Source: CAVTHW01 sp963734625
GTDB lineage: Bacteria > Acidobacteriota > Terriglobia > Bryobacterales > Bryobacteraceae
Length of the DNA: 64,000 nucleotides
NCBI GenBank assembly: GCA_963734625.1
Contig: CAVTHW010000020.1
Location: forward strand, 186,001-250,000
Direction: 5' to 3'
A program made the translations under genes and the position numbers. A model generated the notes under the pieces. The model saw only the letters and a list, made by a program, of their open reading frames with translations. It did not search any database and had not been told where the DNA came from. Shown piece by piece: positions 1 to 6,460 of the stretch (position 1 is its first letter; each line of letters opens with the position of its first letter).

Positions 1-123
1 TGTCCTTCGGCGTGATGTAGCCGATACGGCGAAGTCCTGACTTGCGTCATGCCCGAGATCCGAATGAACGCCTTGAAGTCCCCGGCTATGAACTGCGGGC
101 CGTTGTCAGAGATGATCTGGGAC
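1..123 (-). pseudogene. IS3-type transposase remnant (integrase core, internally deleted)
   Basis: Read on the minus strand, this piece encodes a stretch with the motif SDNGPQF, then a GDFKAFIRISGMT-like segment and RTSPY. This is the part of the DDE (rve) integrase core around the second catalytic Asp in IS3/IS481-type transposases. Directly after RTSPY the frame changes and the sequence jumps to IGYITPKD, the usual C-terminal motif of IS3 OrfB proteins. The roughly 40-50 codons normally between these motifs, including the catalytic Glu, are missing. The 5' part is also absent: recognisable sequence stops about 8 bases from the cas6 stop codon. It is a dead fragment and may continue beyond the left edge of the window. 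Confidence 0.75.
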
Positions 124-130
124 CTTCCTC

Positions 131-1051
131 CTATCCAGCCACCTCCACCCCCATTTGCCCCTTACCCCAAACCGTTTGCCGGCCTACTCCTACCCATTGA
201 CCTAACCGTAAGTACGGCAGAAACTCGCCCAACTCACCTTCGTATTCTGCCTCCCCTACAAACCCGCCTAGCGGATGCCGCTGGCCCGTCCGCGACGAGA
301 GCCGGTCGGCCTCCGCCCACTCTAATTCGCACCGCGTCAGGCGCACCAGCGCCGCCCGCTCGCCCATCGCCCGGAAATCAATGTCGAGCGGACCCGGCCC
401 GTACAGCGCCCGCAGCGTGCTGATCCGGTCGCGCAGCCGCCCCAACAGCACTCCAAACTCGGGTCGTTCCGCCACGCCGCTCTTGGTTTTCAGCTCCGTG
501 GGCGAGAGAAAACGCACCCGCACCCGCTCCGCTCGCTCCCCTGCCCAGCTCAGGTCCACGGAGCTCGGCGCCGCCAGTTCGCCGGCTTGGCCGATCTTCG
601 CTCCGCTCAAATCCAGTTGATCCACCGACACCAGTTCAGCCCGCCCCCGGCCCGGCCCCAAACCCTCTCGGGCAAGCTCGGCGAAGGCCTGCACGAAGTA
701 GGAAAGCGCGGGGTCGCCCACGTCGAAAAGATGGACGTCGAAGTGGAACGGCTCGCCCTCATGAATAGTCCGCCCATCCAGATGGGAGGCGCGGAAGACA
801 AAGGGACGCGGCCAGTCCGCCAGGCCGCTCGGGCCCTCGCCGCGCGCCGCCCGAGGCTCGAACACCCGCGCATACGGGCAGGTCGCGCGCACTGCACAGG
901 TTTTAGCGTCCTGGCAGCCCGGGACGCACACCAGCTTGCGGAAGATGCCGCCGAACGCCCCCCGCAGGATGTTGCCGGACTTGTATGCGGGAAAGTAGAT
1001 CGAGCCCGCGGAGCGGAACCGAAATCGCAACCGGTAGAATTCGAAGCTCAA
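131..1051 (-). CDS. cas6: Cas6-family CRISPR RNA endoribonuclease (RAMP), standalone
   Basis: The 306-residue protein fits the Cas6 RAMP family, which cleaves CRISPR precursor RNA within repeats. Near residues 42-62 it has the cluster CVPGCQDAKTCAVRATCPYA followed by RVFEP, typical of this subfamily. The C-terminus carries the glycine-rich loop VGVGRQTVWGKGQMG expected of the second ferredoxin-like fold. The start is a TTG, 2 bases after the stop of the methyltransferase gene upstream, so the two are probably co-transcribed. No other cas gene and no repeat array lies in the window. A transposase remnant abuts the 3' end, so this could be the edge of a CRISPR locus lying to the left, or a relic of one. 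The family assignment is firm; present-day function is uncertain. Confidence 0.85.
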   Translation of the reverse strand: MSFEFYRLRFRFRSAGSIYFPAYKSGNILRGAFGGIFRKLVCVPGCQDAKTCAVRATCPYARVFEPRAARGEGPSGLADWPRPFVFRASHLDGRTIHEGEPFHFDVHLFDVGDPALSYFVQAFAELAREGLGPGRGRAELVSVDQLDLSGAKIGQAGELAAPSSVDLSWAGERAERVRVRFLSPTELKTKSGVAERPEFGVLLGRLRDRISTLRALYGPGPLDIDFRAMGERAALVRLTRCELEWAEADRLSSRTGQRHPLGGFVGEAEYEGELGEFLPYLRLGQWVGVGRQTVWGKGQMGVEVAG

Positions 1052-1053
1052 TT

Positions 1054-1485
1054 TCAGAACAGGTACGGGATCAAGCGTCTTGTCTTCCGCGAGTACTCGG
1101 AGTACTCAGGAAAGCGCTCACGAAGAGCGCGTTCCTCGTCTATGATGCGGGCGGCCACTGCGGCTGAAGCCATAAGCGCTAGAGCTCCGCAGACCGTGGA
1201 CCAGTGCCCCAGAACGCTAGACCAAAGGAGGAGCATCGTCCCTGCGTACATCGGATGCCGGAGAAAACGATAGGGTCCCCGGATCAGCAGCGGCCCCCCT
1301 GCCGGCGCGGGCACCACCCGAAACTGTCCTGGGTTGAAGGTGGTTCGGGCCCACACCAGTAACGCCAGCGCCGCGGCCTGCCCCAGGATAACCAGCGGGG
1401 ACCGCGAAAACAGCTCGCCCCGCACGAGCAGGATAACCAGCAGCAACAAGGGAAATACACCCGCGATCCTAGACAACAGTCTCAT
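1054..1485 (-). CDS. Isoprenylcysteine carboxyl methyltransferase (ICMT/PEMT)-like membrane protein
   Basis: This small integral membrane protein of about 143 residues has a hydrophobic N-terminus (VFPLLLLVILLVRG), further membrane segments, and the motif PYRFLRHPMYAG. That motif, followed by an acidic EE pair (RIIDEERALRERFPEYSEY), marks the ICMT/phospholipid methyltransferase fold that uses S-adenosylmethionine. Bacterial members are mostly of unknown substrate. I place the start at ATG 1485, where the hydrophobic segment begins; an in-frame ATG at 1530 would add 15 hydrophilic residues. It is immediately upstream of cas6 on the same strand, but no functional link to CRISPR is implied. Confidence 0.8.
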   Translation of the reverse strand: MRLLSRIAGVFPLLLLVILLVRGELFSRSPLVILGQAAALALLVWARTTFNPGQFRVVPAPAGGPLLIRGPYRFLRHPMYAGTMLLLWSSVLGHWSTVCGALALMASAAVAARIIDEERALRERFPEYSEYSRKTRRLIPYLF

Positions 1486-1587
1486 CGGCGCCTCGCCTTC
1501 TGGAGATTCCCAGTGTATCGCCGCCCCCACTCGCCTGGCTAGGCCAACAGAGGCCGGTTGTGGTAGTTTTCTCAGTAGGTACGGTAC

Positions 1588-2469
1588 ATGTTCTCGAGAC
1601 GCGACCTTGGAAGACTGGCTTGGGGGGCGTTGCCTATGACCGCATTCGCGGCGAAGAAGATGGATTCCGTCGTCCGCGGGGTGCAGTTCGGGCTCCAGAC
1701 CTACGTATTCTCGGGGATCGGCCTGCCCCAGGAGAGCATCCTCGACGTGGTCGTCAAGTCCATGGTCGAGTCCGGCTTGGGCGAGTGCGACTTGTTCGCG
1801 CCGCTGGTGACGCCGGCCGAGATCTCGGCCCGGACTCCGGCTCGTGAGGAAATCGCCAAATGGCGCATGTCGGTCTCACTCGACTATTTCCGGGCTATCC
1901 GCAAGAAGTTCAACGACGCCGGGATCGAGATCTACGGGCTCAGCGGATTCCCCGGCTCCACCGAAGAGGAACTCAATCGGACTTTCGAGATCGCCGAGGC
2001 GTTCGGCGCCCGGCTCGTGACGCTCGGGGTTACGCTCTCGGCGGCGAAGCGCGTCATCCCGTTCGCCGAGAAGCGCAACTTCAGGGTGGGGATTCAGGGC
2101 CGTCCAGACATGAGCGTCACCAATCCTGACGTGATTGCCAAACCCGAGAACTACGAAGAGGCGATGTCGCTCTCCAAGAGCTACTGGATGAGTCTCGATG
2201 TTGGCGACGCCACCGGCGGCGGCTACGATTCCCTGAAGTTCGTTGCGGAGCACCACGACCGCATTGCCCTGATCTATCTCAAAGACCGCCGCAAAGACCG
2301 GCTGAGCGTGCCGTGGGGCGAGGGCGATACGCCCCTCAGGGAAATTCTCCGGCTGATCAGAGACCGAAAGTACCCCATCCGCTGCTACGTGGATTGCGAT
2401 TACAAGACCGCCGACCGGCCGGCCGATGTAAAGCGGTCTTTCGAATTCGCGAAGGCCGCACTGGCTTAG
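1588..2469 (+). CDS. Tat-exported sugar phosphate isomerase/epimerase-like TIM-barrel protein
   Basis: A 293-residue protein beginning MFSRRDLGRLAWGAL, a twin-arginine-type export signal. The rest resembles the xylose isomerase-like TIM barrel (AP endonuclease family 2). Signs include a YGLSGFPG strand, the MSLDVGDATGGG segment, YLKDRR, and a final RCYVDCDY strand with acidic metal-ligand candidates. Members isomerise or epimerise sugars or inositols, usually with a divalent metal; the substrate cannot be read from sequence. Two more proteins of this type occur in the window (24386-25243 and 53863-54951), a paralogy common in Solibacter-type genomes. It is a single gene, divergent from the methyltransferase/cas6 pair. 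Confidence 0.78.
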   Translation: MFSRRDLGRLAWGALPMTAFAAKKMDSVVRGVQFGLQTYVFSGIGLPQESILDVVVKSMVESGLGECDLFAPLVTPAEISARTPAREEIAKWRMSVSLDYFRAIRKKFNDAGIEIYGLSGFPGSTEEELNRTFEIAEAFGARLVTLGVTLSAAKRVIPFAEKRNFRVGIQGRPDMSVTNPDVIAKPENYEEAMSLSKSYWMSLDVGDATGGGYDSLKFVAEHHDRIALIYLKDRRKDRLSVPWGEGDTPLREILRLIRDRKYPIRCYVDCDYKTADRPADVKRSFEFAKAALA

Positions 2470-2530
2470 CCAGGCAGATTAAAGCCGCGATCCCGGTTGC
2501 CTTCCCCGAAGCGCAAGAGTAGTCTTAGGC

Positions 2531-3049
2531 GTGGTTACCGACCTGGCTGAACTATTTCGGCTCGGAACCGCCAAGGCGAAAGAGAACCTGGCCTTTCGCC
2601 GCTACCTCTGCGCCCGCCACTACCCCGACACGCCGTTCCAAATCCTGGCTAGCGAAGTCCAGCGGCAAGTGGACTGCACCGCTTGCGCTAATTGCTGTCG
2701 CCACTCGGTGGTGCCCGTCAGCAAGACGGAGATCGAGAACATCGGAGCGCATCTCGGTGTCACGCCGGAGGCAGTCGCCAGCCTCTACACCGTCCCCGAC
2801 CCCGAGGCGCCCGCCTCACGAATTCTGCTGAATTCGCGAGCAGGGTGCGTGTTCTTGGACGGCAGCCTGTGCGTAATCTACGAAGCCCGCCCAATGACCT
2901 GCCGCAACTTCCCCCACGTCGCAGTCGGCGCCCACTCGCTGGGCGGCCGGCCCTCGTCACTCGGCCACTGGGCAGCGCTTTGTCCAATCATCTATAACGC
3001 GCTCGAACGCTACAAGCACCTCACGGGCTACCACCCCAATCAACTGTAA
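2531..3049 (+). CDS. YkgJ-family cysteine cluster protein (putative Zn/Fe-chelating domain)
   Basis: The 172-residue protein has the family signature CTACANCCRH at about residues 49-58. Further cysteines follow in GCVFLDGSLCVIYEARPMTCRNFP, the second half of the YkgJ/CxxCxxCC domain (PF03692). The domain is thought to bind zinc or an iron-sulfur cluster; its biochemical role is generally unknown. The start is GTG at 2531. The protein is cytoplasmic, with no signal peptide or membrane segment. It sits 61 bases after the isomerase-like gene on the same strand. Confidence 0.85.
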   Translation: MVTDLAELFRLGTAKAKENLAFRRYLCARHYPDTPFQILASEVQRQVDCTACANCCRHSVVPVSKTEIENIGAHLGVTPEAVASLYTVPDPEAPASRILLNSRAGCVFLDGSLCVIYEARPMTCRNFPHVAVGAHSLGGRPSSLGHWAALCPIIYNALERYKHLTGYHPNQL

Positions 3050-3116
3050 ATTTCAGCCCGGGCGGAATCGGGGACAAAGTCGTGCCCATCTGAATGAATT
3101 AGAACGGGGTGATCCA

Positions 3117-3479
3117 ATGCCAAAGATCCAGAAAATGAGCTTCTCCAAACCGGATGAGACACGCGGGTTCGACAAAGGGCAAGTACAGGTGATCACTTTG
3201 GGAGGCGTTACCTTCGGGCGTGCGACCTTCCAGCCGGGCTGGAAGTGGAAGACGTCGATTCAACCCATCGCCAAGACGAAGAGCTGCGAATCTCCTCACC
3301 TGATGTACCAGATTTCCGGCCGTCTGCACATCGTTATGGACGACGGCAGCGAGCAGGAAACTGGTCCGGGCGATCTGACGCTGGTGCCGCCGGGGCACGA
3401 TGCCTGGGTGGTTGGAGACGAGCCGGTTGTCGCTATCGATATTACCGGCATGGCGAACTACGCCATCAAGAAATCCTGA
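3117..3479 (+). CDS. Small cupin-domain protein
   Basis: A 120-residue single-domain cupin. It shows the two conserved motifs in weak form: SPHLMYQISGRLHIVMDDG (motif 1) and GDLTLVPPGHDAWVVGDEPV (motif 2, with the usual PPGHDAW turn). Residues H and E/Q around these strands would bind a metal. Such small cupins may be isomerases, dioxygenases or sensors, and nothing here decides which. ATG 3117 has only a weak ribosome-binding site (GGGGTGAT). Confidence 0.82.
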   Translation: MPKIQKMSFSKPDETRGFDKGQVQVITLGGVTFGRATFQPGWKWKTSIQPIAKTKSCESPHLMYQISGRLHIVMDDGSEQETGPGDLTLVPPGHDAWVVGDEPVVAIDITGMANYAIKKS

Positions 3480-3541
3480 ACCCAGCATCCGCCTCAACCG
3501 GCGGTAAGCGATGATCGTGATTTCGCACTATAGTACTGTCT

Positions 3542-4189
3542 ATGGCGATCATCGCGGTTGCGGGACGAAAAGGCGGCGTTGGGAAATCGACAATCGTGGG
3601 GAACCTGGCAGCCGAACTAGCCGCCCTGGGACGGACTGTAATCGTGCTGGATGCCGACCCGCAGCACAGCCTGGCGGCGTGGGCGGCCCAAGGCGATGGA
3701 ATGCTTTCGCGTTGTGTCGAGAAAGTGAAGGGCGGCGACGCGGAGAGTCTGCGGGCCAAGGCGCGCTCGGCGGAGAAGGCCGCCGACGTCGTCCTGATAG
3801 ACACGCCGCCGGGGATGCCTGAAACCGCCTACCAGGCCGCGCTGGTTGCCGACCTTTTTCTGTTGCCGTGCGGCCCTTCTCCATTGGATCTGTTTTCCCT
3901 GAAGGAGGCGCTGTCCCTGGCCCTCAAGGCACGCGCCGCAAGGCGCTCAAAGAGACCGCGCATCCGGTTCGTCCCCTCTAAAGTCCTGATGAACACGAAC
4001 CTTGGGCGTGACCTTTCTTCGTCGCTGGAAAAGATGGGGAAGAAGGTACTGCCCCCCATCGGTCAGCGAATAGCGGTGGCCGAGGCGGTGATGAGCGGCC
4101 TCACGGTCGCGGAGTACGCGCCCGATTCAGTTGCTGGCATGGAGTTCAAGAAACTCGCCAAAGCGGTGCATAAGATAGTCATGCGGTAG
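3542..4189 (+). CDS. ParA/MinD-like P-loop ATPase (orphan)
   Basis: The 215-residue protein starts MAIIAVAGRKGGVGKST, the deviant Walker A motif of the ParA/Soj/MinD family. It also has LDADPQHS (Walker A' region) and VVLIDTPPGMPETAY (Walker B). ParA proteins use ATP-dependent dimerisation on DNA or membrane to position cargo. No parB partner or parS-like site lies next to it, and the length matches short ParA-like proteins lacking an N-terminal DNA-binding domain. It could partition a plasmid-like or mobile cargo, but that is inference. It is convergent with the small membrane protein; a short hairpin (GCGG/CCGC arms, 4183-4197) lies at the junction. Confidence 0.85.
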   Translation: MAIIAVAGRKGGVGKSTIVGNLAAELAALGRTVIVLDADPQHSLAAWAAQGDGMLSRCVEKVKGGDAESLRAKARSAEKAADVVLIDTPPGMPETAYQAALVADLFLLPCGPSPLDLFSLKEALSLALKARAARRSKRPRIRFVPSKVLMNTNLGRDLSSSLEKMGKKVLPPIGQRIAVAEAVMSGLTVAEYAPDSVAGMEFKKLAKAVHKIVMR

Positions 4190-4200
4190 CGTTCCGCGGA

Positions 4201-4476
4201 TCAGCTCTTCGAGCGGCGATGCGCGCCGCCGCCCAGCCCGCCCAGATCGATCACCACCGCGAGCAGCAGCCACAATAGATTGATTCCCGCCGTCGGCATG
4301 CCGCTGTTCAGTTCCCAGGCATACACGATCGTGGTGAGCGGCAAGAAAATGAAGCCGAGCACCGGCAACACGAAATTACCGTGGTATGCGCGCTGCAGGT
4401 AGGTCGAGAAGAACCACATCAACACCAGCGCGACGCGCGGAAACAGCAGAATGACGAGCAGCAGGAAGCAAGGCAT
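4201..4476 (-). CDS. Small integral membrane protein of unknown function
   Basis: I read a 91-residue protein from ATG 4476: MPCFLLLVILLFPRVALVLMW, a second hydrophobic segment VLPVLGFIFLPLTTIVYAW, and a third INLLWLLLAVVIDLGG, ending in a basic tail (HRRSKS). Three membrane helices are likely. A longer reading from 4569 adds 31 residues without hydrophobic or conserved character and would approach the neighbouring gene, so I prefer the short form. I do not recognise a named family. Confidence 0.65.
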   Translation of the reverse strand: MPCFLLLVILLFPRVALVLMWFFSTYLQRAYHGNFVLPVLGFIFLPLTTIVYAWELNSGMPTAGINLLWLLLAVVIDLGGLGGGAHRRSKS

Positions 4477-4540
4477 GGTCAGTCTCCAGCCGGGCAGCAC
4501 TAGCCCGCACGCTGCAATCCTACCAGATTCGCACCCGAAG

Positions 4541-6247
4541 CTACTTTGCCGCGGCGGGCACCGGCACAAGGTGGTAGTGAACGATATAGCCGCCCGGTCC
4601 GACTACCCAGCCATTGTCCAGCGCCGGAAAGCTCAACGCGGAGCGGCCTGCCGGAAGTTGCCCGATTGTGGCCCATTTGGCGCCACCGTCCGACGTCCGG
4701 TAGACGACGTCGGGGCCGTTGCTCCCCACCAGGAGAAAGCCACTGCGCCCATCCACGAAATGAATGTCGCGAAGCGGACGGTTCTGGCCCGCGCCGGCGT
4801 ACTGCGAAGCCCAGGTGAGCCCTCCGTCGGTAGTGGCGAGCGGGCCGCCATTGTGATCGACAGGCAGTATCCAACCGATCTTGGGCGAGACAAAGTAGAC
4901 TTGCTTCAGCCTGCACTTAACCGGCATCGGTGGTTCCTGCCAGGTGGCGCCGCCATCCGTCGTGAGCGCGTAGAGGCCATAGTCGCCGACCATCCAGACG
5001 TGCTGGGGATCCAGGGCGAAAATCGCCCTGAAAGAGTTCCGCGGCAGTTTTGAACTATCGGTCCAGGTCGTGCCGCCATCCTCGCTCTTGAAAAGACGGT
5101 CGCTGGTGGAGAACATCCCGGTCTGCAGACGGATGGTTCCAACCGCGCTGCCATCGCCGAGGTTCTTGTGCCCGGGCAAGGGCGACGCCGGACGCCAGGT
5201 TTCCCCACCGTCGGAAGAATGGAGCAGGACGTGGCCCTGGGCCCAGCCTTCTTTGGCATTGGTGAATAGAATCGAGGAGAAATCGTTCCCCCCCTCCTCG
5301 CGTTCCAGTTCACGGCTCCAGATCTTGCCACCGTCGACGGTCTTGAGTATGGTGTTGTTCTTGCCGGCCGCCCAGCCGGTGTTGACGTCGACGAAATACA
5401 CTGAGTTCAGTTGATCCGTAACGCCGCTGGTTTGAGGATCCCATCGCGCCTCGTAGCGCACTGTAGCAGTGCCCGCCGGGGAGGGCGCGCCGCCGCGCGA
5501 TTGGCTCACCTGTTGTCCTGGCTGGCCCGATTCAAGGCCTACCAGCGTCTGCGTAGTGCGGTAGAGAAACCGGTCGCCTGCACGCGTTTCCGTCTCCAGG
5601 CGGACATACCCCACACCTGGGGAATACCAGCGCGACTGGGAGGCGTGGACGGTTGCTTCCGGCAGCGCCATGGTGACCTCAGCAGCCGTCTTCGTTGTCT
5701 CGAACTTGCCTGCGGGCACTTCCGTAGTCTCCCTGCCAACCACGCGGACGGCAATCGTGACCGGCGCGTCCGGCGCTTTCCAGTTCCATGACTCACCGGG
5801 CGCCAAAGTCGGACTGAGGAGCTTTTGCGGCGGCGTCATGACCTGCACACGTCCCTCCTCGTTGGTCTTGCCCACGAAAAGCCCCTCCGGCGTGAGCCGG
5901 TACCAATACGTATTGGTGAGCCTCCCGTTAGTGCGGGATTCCACACGTGCGTACTTCGCCCCGCCGATGACGTCAAATCCGGCCACTTCGCTGATAATGG
6001 TCGTCTCCAGAACATTCCCTTTTATCAGCCGTGCATCTTCCGGCGAATCCGGTTGAACACCGGGGGCGAACTCCTGCCGCATCTGGTAATTCCAGCGCGT
6101 GTTGATCGCCAGCGGGTACTGCAGGCCGGCAGAAGCGGGCGGAACTTGTCCGACCGCGGAGGATCCCAGTGCGGCGGTAGCTAGCGCCGCAGCCCAGACC
6201 AGGTTCTTTCGACTGGCTCTGACAGAAGAAGTGACCGTGTCATGCAT
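4541..6247 (-). CDS. Exported Ycf48/BNR-type beta-propeller protein
   Basis: About 568 residues from ATG 6247, which follows a good ribosome-binding site (GGGGGATTG). The N-terminus is a signal peptide (LVWAAALATAALGSSAVGQ). The first half carries no repeats I can name. The second half has repeated SDGGETWRP, SEDGGTTWTDSS, TTDGGATWQEP, TTDGGLTWAS and TSDGGAKWAT elements. These are the Asp-box (BNR) turns of the photosystem II assembly factor Ycf48/Hcf136-like propeller. In non-photosynthetic bacteria these proteins are extracytoplasmic with unknown ligands. The gene is divergent from the FecR-domain gene across a 213-bp regulatory gap. Confidence 0.85.
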   Translation of the reverse strand: MHDTVTSSVRASRKNLVWAAALATAALGSSAVGQVPPASAGLQYPLAINTRWNYQMRQEFAPGVQPDSPEDARLIKGNVLETTIISEVAGFDVIGGAKYARVESRTNGRLTNTYWYRLTPEGLFVGKTNEEGRVQVMTPPQKLLSPTLAPGESWNWKAPDAPVTIAVRVVGRETTEVPAGKFETTKTAAEVTMALPEATVHASQSRWYSPGVGYVRLETETRAGDRFLYRTTQTLVGLESGQPGQQVSQSRGGAPSPAGTATVRYEARWDPQTSGVTDQLNSVYFVDVNTGWAAGKNNTILKTVDGGKIWSRELEREEGGNDFSSILFTNAKEGWAQGHVLLHSSDGGETWRPASPLPGHKNLGDGSAVGTIRLQTGMFSTSDRLFKSEDGGTTWTDSSKLPRNSFRAIFALDPQHVWMVGDYGLYALTTDGGATWQEPPMPVKCRLKQVYFVSPKIGWILPVDHNGGPLATTDGGLTWASQYAGAGQNRPLRDIHFVDGRSGFLLVGSNGPDVVYRTSDGGAKWATIGQLPAGRSALSFPALDNGWVVGPGGYIVHYHLVPVPAAAK

Positions 6248-6343
6248 TTCAATCCCCCCATTGGAGTCCCGGCACGTCTTGACTCTTCTGATGCACGTCG
6301 CGACAGAAGGTCGCATTCAGGTTCCTGGTCCATACCAACCGAA

Positions 6344-6360
6344 GCGGTGGTTTTCAGCCA
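6344..6360 (+). promoter_or_regulatory. Putative activator site (17-bp motif shared with 21300-21316)
   Basis: The sequence gcggtggttttcagcca lies 72 bases upstream of the -24 GG of the sigma-54-type promoter at 6415-6430. A copy with 16 of 17 identical bases lies 71 bases upstream of another sigma-54-type promoter at 21370-21386. Conserved placement relative to -24/-12 elements is what an enhancer-binding (NtrC-type) site would show. The identification is an inference from spacing and similarity. Confidence 0.5.
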
Positions 6361-6414
6361 GGAGGGCGGACTTTATACCAGTCATAACTAACCTATTATC
6401 AATAGTTTGCATAT

Positions 6415-6430
6415 GGGCATTGGCTTGCAC
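6415..6430 (+). promoter_or_regulatory. Sigma-54 (-24/-12) promoter of the FecR-domain gene
   Basis: TGGGCATTGGCTTGCA has GG and GC exactly 10 bases apart, with TGG at -24 and TTGCA at -12, matching the sigma-54 consensus core. Transcription would start about 12 bases downstream, giving a short leader before the GAGGAGG ribosome-binding site (6449-6455) and ATG 6461. Confidence 0.6.
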
Positions 6431-6460
6431 TGGAAAGGGTTCAGTCTGAGGAGGTTTGCC

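Noticed and set aside
1..130. Complete insertion sequence at the left edge
   Set aside because: The catalytic part is deleted and the frame broken, and the 5' part is missing.
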